Shown: one piece after another, positions 31,706-36,283 of the stretch
Position numbering within the stretch: position 1 is the stretch's first letter
Layout: each line of letters starts with the position of its first letter
Assembly (NCBI GenBank): GCA_045586595.1
Contig: JAZNAQ010000043.1
Span: forward strand, 1-36,283
DNA length: 36,283 nucleotides
Direction: 5' to 3'
Source of the DNA: SIG480 sp045586595
Lineage (GTDB): Bacteria > Bacillota > Clostridia > Oscillospirales > JAAYXM01
Translations under genes and position numbers: made by a program
The notes under the pieces: generated by a model
What the model saw: the letters and a program-made list of their open reading frames with translations, nothing else
The model's database searches: none
What the model was told of the DNA's origin: nothing

Positions 31706-32191
31706 ATGAAAATAGCAGTATATCCGGGCAGCTTTGACCCGGTAACAAAAGGCCATCTTGATATAATTGAACGTGCGTCAACAATATTCGACAGAGTGGT
31801 TGTTGTTGCAATGGTAAACCGCAAGAAGAAGCCTACATTTTCGCTTGAAGAGCGGTGTGATTTTCTTCGCCGCGTAACAGAGGGTATCCCAAACGTCGAA
31901 ATTACATCTTCTGATGCACTTCTTGCAGAATGGGTAAAGTCTGTTGGCGATTGCGTTCTCATAAAAGGCCTTCGCGCTGTCAGTGATTTCGAAAGCGAGT
32001 TTCAGATGGCGCTTATAAACAGAAAGATAAACCCAAAGCTTGAAACCTTGTTCTTGCCGACGTCAGAGGAAAATCTGTATCTCTCCTCGAGCGTTGTGAA
32101 AGAAATATGCTCGCTTGGCGGCGATATATCGCCGTTTATTTCGGGCGAAATTGTTGAGGATGTCAAAAAAAGACTTTTGAGGGGAGAATAG
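31706..32191 (+). CDS. coaD: Phosphopantetheine adenylyltransferase
   Basis: CoaD adenylates 4'-phosphopantetheine to dephospho-CoA, the penultimate step of coenzyme A synthesis. The 161 residues begin MKIAVYPGSFDPVTKGHLDIIERA, containing the nucleotidyltransferase TxGH motif in the form TKGH (T15-H18), and later LIKGLRAVSDFESEFQMALIN and the C-terminal YLSSSVVKEICSLGGDIS. Length is standard. It lies 5 bases after rsmD. Confidence 0.98.
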   Translation: MKIAVYPGSFDPVTKGHLDIIERASTIFDRVVVVAMVNRKKKPTFSLEERCDFLRRVTEGIPNVEITSSDALLAEWVKSVGDCVLIKGLRAVSDFESEFQMALINRKINPKLETLFLPTSEENLYLSSSVVKEICSLGGDISPFISGEIVEDVKKRLLRGE

Positions 32192-32194
32192 AGA

Positions 32195-32677
32195 ATGGCA
32201 AGCGGAATAGAAGAATTGGTAAATATGCTATATGATATGGTGTCTGATGCATGGTCACTGCCGTTTGGCGCTGAAAAGTGCCTTGTAGAGCGTGAAAAGG
32301 TGCTTGACCTTATCGACGAAATCCGAGTAAATCTTCCAAAAGATTTGGAGCAGGCACGGGCGATTGTCGAGAACAGAAATGAGATTCTCGCTCAAGCAAA
32401 GCGCGAGGCAGAGTCGATTAAGAGTACCGCAGAAGAACGTGCCCGCCATATGGTTGCAGAGGATGAAATTGTTGTGTCTTCAAGACAAAAGGCAAATGAG
32501 CTTATGTCTGTTGCGGAGAGTAAATCAAAAGAGCTTCGACGCGCAGCAAATGATTATGCGGAGGACACCCTCAGGCGTCTTGAAAGCGTAATTGAACAGG
32601 CTCTCAACGAAACAAGAGAATCAAGAAAACAATTCAAGTCAGCAGTTGTTAAAACGTCATCAAAGACAGAAGAATAA
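32195..32677 (+). CDS. Coiled-coil protein of unknown function
   Basis: A 160-residue, highly charged, mostly helical protein with no membrane segment. Residues about 50-150 form a long amphipathic coiled coil rich in Ala, Glu, Arg and Lys (AEERARHMV, SKSKELRRAANDYAED), resembling the b-type stalk subunit of ATP synthases or DivIVA/late-division helical domains only in composition. Similar hypothetical proteins follow coaD in other Clostridia, some annotated loosely as ATPase. It starts 3 bases after coaD, so it is translated with it. No function can be assigned. Confidence 0.72.
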   Translation: MASGIEELVNMLYDMVSDAWSLPFGAEKCLVEREKVLDLIDEIRVNLPKDLEQARAIVENRNEILAQAKREAESIKSTAEERARHMVAEDEIVVSSRQKANELMSVAESKSKELRRAANDYAEDTLRRLESVIEQALNETRESRKQFKSAVVKTSSKTEE

Positions 32678-32681
32678 ATTT

Positions 32682-32712
32682 AAGCCGCAGCTAAAAAGCT
32701 GCGGCTTTTCTC
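32682..32712 (+). terminator. Terminator after the coaD unit
   Basis: AGCCGCAGCT (32683-32692) pairs with AGCTGCGGCT (32697-32706), loop AAAA, followed by TTTCTCT. Confidence 0.9.
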
Positions 32713-32715
32713 TAT

Positions 32716-32749
32716 AAAAACTCGTGAGGAAACTTCCTCACGAGTTTTT
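32716..32749 (-). terminator. Terminator of the lysine-riboswitch transporter gene (bidirectional)
   Basis: A 15-bp perfect stem (32716-32730 with 32735-32749) with loop AACT; T-runs at both ends make it work in either direction. It lies just after the transporter stop codon. Confidence 0.9.
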
Positions 32750-32759
32750 TTGTTTCTGA

Positions 32760-34496
32760 TTATGCAGATTTCTTTGATGTAATTGCTTTTATGATAAAGA
32801 GTGTTACAAGCATAAGAACAATCGCAACCGGCAAGCAGATCCATGCGTTCTGTACAAATCCAGTAAAGAGATAAGCGACAAACGAAACTGCCGCAACAGT
32901 AATTGCATACGGGAGCTGTGTTGAAACGTGGTTTAGGTGGTTGCATTGTGCGCCTGCAGAAGCCATAATCGTTGTATCCGAAATGGGCGAGCAGTGGTCA
33001 CCGCAAACAGCACCGGCCATACATGCTGAGATTGCAATAATGCAGATTTCGTTGCTGATAGAGCCGCCGAATACTGCGAGGACAATCGGGATGAGAATAC
33101 CGAATGTTCCCCATGATGTACCTGTTGAGAACGAAAGGCCAACGCCGATGAGGAATACGATTGCGGGGAGAAGTGGGATAAATGCGCTTGCGCTTGTGCG
33201 GACAAACTCAGCGATAAATATCTTTGCACCAAGGCTGACTGTCATGGTCTTGAGTGTCCATGCACAGCAGAGAATCATAATAGCCGGAACCATCGCCTTA
33301 AAACCATCGGGGAGGGCACCCATGCAGTCCTTAAACGTAAGAACACGTCTGCACATGAAGTAGATGATAGAGAAGATAAGACCCGCGAATGAGCCGAATA
33401 CAAGGCCTTGTGATGCGTCTGCGTTAGAGAACGCGTTGACGAAAGTTTCTCCGCTAAAGAAACCGCCGGAGTAGAGAAGGCCGAGGAGGCACCCTGCAAT
33501 GAGAACAACAACCGGGGCAACAAGATCCCAAACACTGCCGTTTTTGTTCTCATCTTTTTCTTCAAGCTGTTCAAGCATTGCTTTTTCGTCAGAGGAGAAA
33601 ATGTCGCCGTTCATAGCGTTGAGCTCATGGCGCTTCATCGGGCCGTAATCAAATTTCATAACGCAAAGTGCAATCATCATAACTATGGTAAGAATCGCGT
33701 AGAAGTTATAGGGGATTGCTCTGATGAAGAGCTCAAGTCCGCCAATCTGGTCTTCTGAAACGAAGCCTGCAACAGCTGCTGCCCATGATGAGATGGGTGC
33801 GATAATGCATATCGGTGCTGCGGTTGCGTCAATGAGGTATGAAAGCTTTGAGCGCGATACGTTAAACTTATCAGATACAGGGCGCATAACAGAGCCGACT
33901 GTGAGGCAATTAAAATAGTCATCAACGAAGATGAGAACACCGAGTGCGATTGTTGCAAGTTGTGCGCCAACTCGTGACTTGATGTGCTTTGATGCCCAGC
34001 GCCCGAATGCCGCCGAGCCGCCAGATTTATTCATAAGCGAAACAATCGTTCCGAGAACGACGAGGAAAATAATAATTCCTATATTGTAGGGGTCGGCTAT
34101 AGAAGATATAAAGCCGTTTACAAAGAGGTGGTCAATCGTTCCGGAGAAGTTGAAGTTTGCGTGCATGAGCGCGCCTGCAGTGATACCAATAAAGAGAGAA
34201 GAATAAACCTCTTTGGTAATAAGCGCGAGGGCTATCGCTATAATCGGGGGGAGGAGCGAGAGCCATGTGGCATACGGCTTAACATCGTTTCTCTTTGTTT
34301 CGAGAGCCTTGTTAAGGTTTTCGTCAAAGTTCACATCGCTTCCGACGTTGTCAGAATAGCTGTCAAGATATTCTGCTGCGACATCGCTGTCCGTAAGGTC
34401 GATGTCAGCTGCAGCTGCAAACGGAAATGCTGAGCATAACAGCATGACCATAACAGCTAAAAGTGCGAGAATGCGCGTTTTTCTTAAGTGAATCAT
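32760..34496 (-). CDS. NhaC-family transporter, predicted lysine permease (LysW-like)
   Basis: The 578 residues belong to the NhaC (Na+/H+ antiporter) family, with about eleven to thirteen membrane segments, including GVLIFVDDYFNCLTVGSVMRPVSD, IAPISSWAAAVAGF and SPISDTTIMASAGAQCNHLNHVSTQLPYA. Before them is an unusual start: a signal-peptide-like helix (about 8-30, ending FAAAAD) and an acidic 50-residue segment. The name NhaC would suggest sodium/proton exchange, but the gene is preceded by a lysine riboswitch with terminator, and a NhaC-family member under L-box control is a predicted lysine transporter (LysW). Lysine uptake is thus the best inference. The start has AGGAGGG. Confidence 0.88.
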   Translation of the reverse strand: MIHLRKTRILALLAVMVMLLCSAFPFAAAADIDLTDSDVAAEYLDSYSDNVGSDVNFDENLNKALETKRNDVKPYATWLSLLPPIIAIALALITKEVYSSLFIGITAGALMHANFNFSGTIDHLFVNGFISSIADPYNIGIIIFLVVLGTIVSLMNKSGGSAAFGRWASKHIKSRVGAQLATIALGVLIFVDDYFNCLTVGSVMRPVSDKFNVSRSKLSYLIDATAAPICIIAPISSWAAAVAGFVSEDQIGGLELFIRAIPYNFYAILTIVMMIALCVMKFDYGPMKRHELNAMNGDIFSSDEKAMLEQLEEKDENKNGSVWDLVAPVVVLIAGCLLGLLYSGGFFSGETFVNAFSNADASQGLVFGSFAGLIFSIIYFMCRRVLTFKDCMGALPDGFKAMVPAIMILCCAWTLKTMTVSLGAKIFIAEFVRTSASAFIPLLPAIVFLIGVGLSFSTGTSWGTFGILIPIVLAVFGGSISNEICIIAISACMAGAVCGDHCSPISDTTIMASAGAQCNHLNHVSTQLPYAITVAAVSFVAYLFTGFVQNAWICLPVAIVLMLVTLFIIKAITSKKSA

Positions 34497-34510
34497 GTTT
34501 TCACCCTCCT

Positions 34511-34556
34511 AAAAAATATAGAGGCTATGACGCGAAAAACGCAGTTTCATAACCTC
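34511..34556 (-). terminator. Riboswitch-linked terminator before the NhaC-family gene
   Basis: On the minus strand GAGGTTATGA pairs with TCATAGCCTC (one G-T wobble, 16-nt loop that can itself pair as GCG/CGC), followed by TATATTTTTT. This is the expression platform that would end transcription when lysine is bound. Confidence 0.88.
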
Positions 34557-34581
34557 AATACTACATATAAATATTATTGAA

Positions 34582-34737
34582 GATAGCGCTTCACATCAGT
34601 GACAGTTCGGTACATATTTTGCACCGACCCAGCAAGGCCTTGTCTCAGGCGGCAAGACATCACTTCGGCATTGACTCCTTTCACCGTACAGCATTTCCTG
34701 AAAAAGTACGGCTAATCTTAATCAATGCGCCTCTATC
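34582..34737 (-). promoter_or_regulatory. Lysine riboswitch (L-box) aptamer
   Basis: The minus-strand transcript contains in order the conserved L-box elements: GATAGAGGCGC, GTGAAAGGAG, ATGCCGAAGTGA, TGCTGGGTCGGTGC, TGTACCGAACTGTCA and GCGCTATC. The first and last pair as P1 (GATAG with CTATC), and the TCGGTGC/GTACCGA arm forms a hairpin, as known in the lysC riboswitch. It sits about 45 nt downstream of a promoter and is followed by a terminator hairpin. The assignment is firm; whether gene control is purely by termination is inferred. Confidence 0.95.
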
Positions 34738-34763
34738 CATGCCTTTTGGCAATTATTAGTTAT

Positions 34764-34793
34764 ATAATACCATGATATATACTGTATGTTCAA
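34764..34793 (-). promoter_or_regulatory. Promoter of the lysine-riboswitch transcript
   Basis: On the minus strand TTGAAC (34793-34788), 18 bases, TATTAT (34769-34764) with a TGG extension before the -10. Confidence 0.75.
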
Positions 34794-34951
34794 TTAGCAG
34801 AATATACAAAGTTTTGCAGAATTTTGTAGTATTCTACACAAAAATAAAGTTTTAATAATTCTGTTTTATTACTGTATTTGTACAAAAAACGGAAAATATT
34901 GCTCAAAAGTTGAATGTTCTTGTGGTTTTTTTATAATCCATTGACTTTTAA

Positions 34952-35041
34952 AATGTTGTTTGTTATGCTGCGGATGATGAGGGCAACCCGGCACAGCTTG
35001 GCGACTGGCACTTCTTCAATCACTCTGCAAAAAAGGCATAA
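34952..35041 (+). pseudogene. Possible C-terminal remnant of a gene
   Basis: Within the AT-rich gap 34797-35107 a short GC-richer stretch reads in one frame as YAADDEGNPAQLGDWHFFN and ends HSAKKA before a stop at 35039-35041. The frame begins right after a stop codon (34949-34951) and has no ATG, GTG or TTG start, so it cannot be a complete small gene. The composition and the nearby terminator (35063-35097) suggest a decayed gene end. I do not recognise the parent protein. The rest of the gap, 34797-34951, holds nothing I can identify. Confidence 0.3.
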
Positions 35042-35062
35042 GGTTTATCTTAAATCAAAACA

Positions 35063-35097
35063 AAAATCCTATCACAATCTTGTGATGGGATTTTTTA
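35063..35097 (-). terminator. Terminator after the 100-aa gene (bidirectional)
   Basis: AAATCC-TATCACA (from 35067) pairs with TGTGATGGGATTT across a loop ATCT with one G-T wobble, flanked by A-rich and T-rich runs. It can end the minus-strand gene at 35108 and any plus-strand transcript through the remnant at 34952. Confidence 0.8.
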
Positions 35098-35107
35098 TGA
35101 AAGTAAT

Positions 35108-35410
35108 TTACTTTTTATCTGATGCAAGGGCTCGCTCAAGCCAAATTGTGGCAATGTCCATTGCTTGGTATAACCCTTCGGTTTCTGTCTTTTTTACTAT
35201 TCTGTCTTTAGACTTTATGCTCGGGTCGGTAAGCTGGAGCTGGAGAGAAACCCGGGTAGCAAGCTCGATGTCTGATAATTCTTTTGAGTCTACTATTTGA
35301 AGCATTATGATGTACTTATCAGCCATGCTGCCATAATATAAAACCTTATCTTTGCGAGTAAGTGCACGGCCCTTATATGTTAAAATCTTTTCTTCTTTTT
35401 TTGCTGACAT
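35108..35410 (-). CDS. Uncharacterised 100-residue protein downstream of ireB
   Basis: A soluble, charged protein of 100 residues with no signal peptide or membrane helix. It begins with a Lys/Glu-rich lead, then ILTYKGRALTRKDKVLYYGS, MADKYIIMLQI, VSLQLQLTDP and the end GLYQAMDIATIWLERALA. I recall similar clostridial proteins of this length but no function. It follows ireB by 60 bases on the minus strand and has a strong AGGAGG site. The hairpin between the two genes could reduce read-through. Conserved hypothetical; no catalytic motif seen. Confidence 0.8.
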   Translation of the reverse strand: MSAKKEEKILTYKGRALTRKDKVLYYGSMADKYIIMLQIVDSKELSDIELATRVSLQLQLTDPSIKSKDRIVKKTETEGLYQAMDIATIWLERALASDKK

Positions 35411-35430
35411 TGTAATCCTCCTAAAAATTA

Positions 35431-35463
35431 ATCATAAAAGCTCGCGCAGACCGTGCGCAAGCT
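35431..35463 (-). terminator. Hairpin with short U-tract between ireB and the 100-aa gene
   Basis: On the minus strand AGCTTGCGCA pairs with TGCGCGAGCT with one G-T wobble and a 5-nt loop, followed by TTTTATG. It is a probable partial terminator, which would lower expression of the downstream gene. Confidence 0.6.
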
Positions 35464-35470
35464 CTATGAA

Positions 35471-35716
35471 TTATTCAGATAAATAGTGGCGGACAAGCGC
35501 GTGAAGGAGCTCGTCTCTGTCGAGCTTTCTGACAAGACCGCGTGCATTGTTGTAGTTGGTAATATACGTTGGGTCTTCAGAAAGGATATATCCGACAATC
35601 TGGCTGATGGGGTTATAGCCTTTGCTTTTTAGTGCGTCGTATATTTCGGTTAAGATGAACTTCATCTCGTCATCCTGGTCTTTTTTTAACACAAATTTCT
35701 GGGTGTTATCGAACAT
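35471..35716 (-). CDS. ireB: IreB family regulatory phosphoprotein
   Basis: An 81-residue protein of the IreB (DUF965, YrzL) family. It contains the conserved core LTEIYDALKSKGYNPISQIV, GYILSEDPTYITNYNNARGL and RKLDRDELLHALVRHYL. In Enterococcus faecalis IreB is a substrate of the Ser/Thr kinase IreK and modulates cephalosporin resistance. The usual phosphorylatable Thr residues near the N-terminus may be represented by T5, but this is not certain. AAGGAGGG precedes the ATG. The ruvX and DUF1292 genes that often follow are not adjacent here. Confidence 0.93.
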   Translation of the reverse strand: MFDNTQKFVLKKDQDDEMKFILTEIYDALKSKGYNPISQIVGYILSEDPTYITNYNNARGLVRKLDRDELLHALVRHYLSE

Positions 35717-35745
35717 ACGTTCATCCCTCCTTATTATATAATAGT

Positions 35746-35774
35746 ATTTTAAAGCATTTTACCGCATTTGTAAA
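35746..35774 (-). promoter_or_regulatory. Promoter of ireB
   Basis: On the minus strand TTTACA (35774-35769), 17 bases and TAAAAT (35751-35746), about 30 bases before the ireB start. Confidence 0.75.
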
Positions 35775-35928
35775 TAATAAAATGTTTTTGTGCACAGATA
35801 AGATTAAATATACATATAATAGAAATGATTATATATATCTAAATTTACCATATTTTTGCGTTAAATGCAAGAGGAATATAACTTTTAAAAAGTTTTCAAA
35901 AAAATAGGAAAAATTTTTAAAATTTTGC

Positions 35929-35957
35929 TTGACATACCGGGGTAAAATGAGTATAAT
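35929..35957 (+). promoter_or_regulatory. Consensus promoter of the tRNA cluster
   Basis: TTGACA (35929-35934), exactly 17 bases, TATAAT (35952-35957). It sits about 30 bases upstream of tRNA-Val. The AT-rich stretch 35775-35928 before it holds nothing else identifiable. Confidence 0.93.
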
Positions 35958-35987
35958 AAATAAGTCGCTTATGACTGGCGACAATGT

Positions 35988-36063
35988 GGGAGCATAGCTC
36001 AGCTGGGAGAGCATCTGCCTTACAAGCAGGGGGTCACAGGTTCGAGCCCTGTTGTTCCCACCA
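35988..36063 (+). tRNA. tRNA-Val (UAC)
   Basis: A 76-nt cloverleaf with acceptor GGGAGCA/TGTTCCC, D-arm AGCTC...GAGAGC, anticodon loop CTTACAA with anticodon TAC, T-arm GGTTCGAGCC and encoded CCA. It reads GUA and other valine codons. Confidence 0.97.
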
Positions 36064-36066
36064 TAC

Positions 36067-36143
36067 GGCCCGGTAGTTCAGTTGGTTAGAACGCTAGCCT
36101 GTCACGCTAGAGGTCGTGGGTTCGAGCCCCATCCGGGTCGCCA
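36067..36143 (+). tRNA. tRNA-Asp (GUC)
   Basis: A 77-nt cloverleaf with acceptor GGCCCGG/CCGGGTC, anticodon stem CTAGC/GCTAG, loop CTGTCAC with anticodon GTC, T-loop GGTTCGAGCC, discriminator G (usual for Asp) and encoded CCA. It is 3 bases after tRNA-Val. Confidence 0.97.
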
Positions 36144-36150
36144 GTCTTTT

Positions 36151-36226
36151 GCCTCTGTAGCTCAGTCGGTAGAGCAGGGGACTGAAAATCCCCGTGTCGT
36201 TGGTTCGATTCCGACCGGAGGCACCA
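36151..36226 (+). tRNA. tRNA-Phe (GAA)
   Basis: A 76-nt cloverleaf with acceptor GCCTCTG/CGGAGGC (one G-T wobble region), anticodon stem GGGGA/TCCCC, loop CTGAAAA with anticodon GAA, T-arm GGTTCGATTCC and encoded CCA. Confidence 0.97.
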
Positions 36227-36231
36227 TTCAT

Positions 36232-36283
36232 GCGGGAGTGACTCAGTGGTAGAGTGTCACCTTGCCAAGGTGAAAGTCGCGAG
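36232..36283 (+). tRNA. tRNA-Gly (GCC), 3' end beyond the window
   Basis: The first 52 nt of a tRNA starting GCGGGAG, with D-arm ACTC...GAGT and anticodon arm TCACC-TTGCCAA-GGTGA, anticodon GCC. The T-arm and acceptor 3' strand are outside the window. Confidence 0.92.

Noticed and set aside
34577..34759. 60-codon frame on the plus strand
   Set aside because: It lies opposite the lysine riboswitch aptamer; the conserved RNA explains the sequence.
34914..35300. 128-codon frame on the plus strand
   Set aside because: Its second half is antisense to the 100-aa gene, it crosses a terminator, and it has no ribosome-binding site. The better frame in its first part is the remnant at 34952-35041.
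36052..36252. Open frame of 66 codons on the plus strand
   Set aside because: It runs through three tRNA genes; the peptide is a translation of tRNA sequence.
1..36283. CRISPR arrays, insertion sequences, prophage genes, toxin-antitoxin or defence islands
   Set aside because: No direct-repeat arrays, transposase or integrase genes, or defence-type domains are visible; the tRNA cluster at the end has no adjacent integrase or duplicated tRNA end in this window.

Overview
The window reads as chromosomal housekeeping DNA from a low-to-moderate GC Firmicute of class Clostridia, most like the Oscillospirales/Ruminococcaceae. The evidence is the gene order (ylxM-ffh-rpsP-khpA-rimM, DUF512-der-plsY-gpsA, rsmD-coaD, YceD-rpmF), strong SD sequences, sigma-A type promoters, a CIRCE element, an L-box riboswitch, IreB and sporulation-lineage genes (YlmC/YmxH, YlbJ). 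There is no sign of phage, insertion sequence, plasmid or CRISPR array. The species assignment is inference.

Layout. 1-2692 (minus): ylxM-ffh-rpsP-khpA-rimM (rimM cut by the window edge), driven by a good promoter at 2664-2692. 2731-6984 (plus): two M16-like proteins (YfmF/YfmH pair), lgt, folD. 7000-7852: YceD (DUF177) and rpmF, with their own promoter and terminator. 7875-12194: DUF512 radical-SAM protein, der, plsY, gpsA, terminator. 12204-14323 (minus): groES-groEL with CIRCE. 14356-18047 (minus): class A PBP followed by a THUMP RNA methyltransferase. 18150-20326 (plus): YlmC/YmxH protein, then rpsB-tsf behind a structured leader. 20331-21703 (minus): YlbJ and a small four-cysteine protein. 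21796-28848 (plus): rlmB, a degenerate P-type-ATPase-like membrane protein, era, recO, mutS2. 28906-32707 (plus): an HPr-like protein with Arg at position 15, uvrC, rsmD, coaD and a coiled-coil protein. 32716-34793 (minus): an NhaC-family transporter under a lysine riboswitch. 34797-35987: mostly AT-rich, with a possible gene remnant, an uncharacterised 100-aa protein and ireB (both minus). 35929-36283 (plus): a promoter and tRNA-Val, -Asp, -Phe and partial -Gly.

Most genes serve translation and ribosome maturation (S2, S16, L32, EF-Ts, Ffh, RimM, RlmB, RsmD, Era, Der, tRNAs), envelope synthesis (Lgt, PlsY, GpsA, PBP1) and DNA repair (UvrC, RecO, MutS2).

The observations most worth following are: (1) a 708-residue protein between rlmB and era with the P1B-type ATPase layout but lacking DKTGT, the actuator TGE and the hinge GDGxND, plus a long acidic N-terminus; (2) an HPr-family protein with His15 replaced by Arg and Ser46 kept (Crh-like logic), alone behind its own promoter; (3) a lysine riboswitch with terminator before an NhaC-family 'antiporter', which points to lysine transport; (4) a structured rpsB leader; and (5) several small uncharacterised genes in conserved-looking positions.
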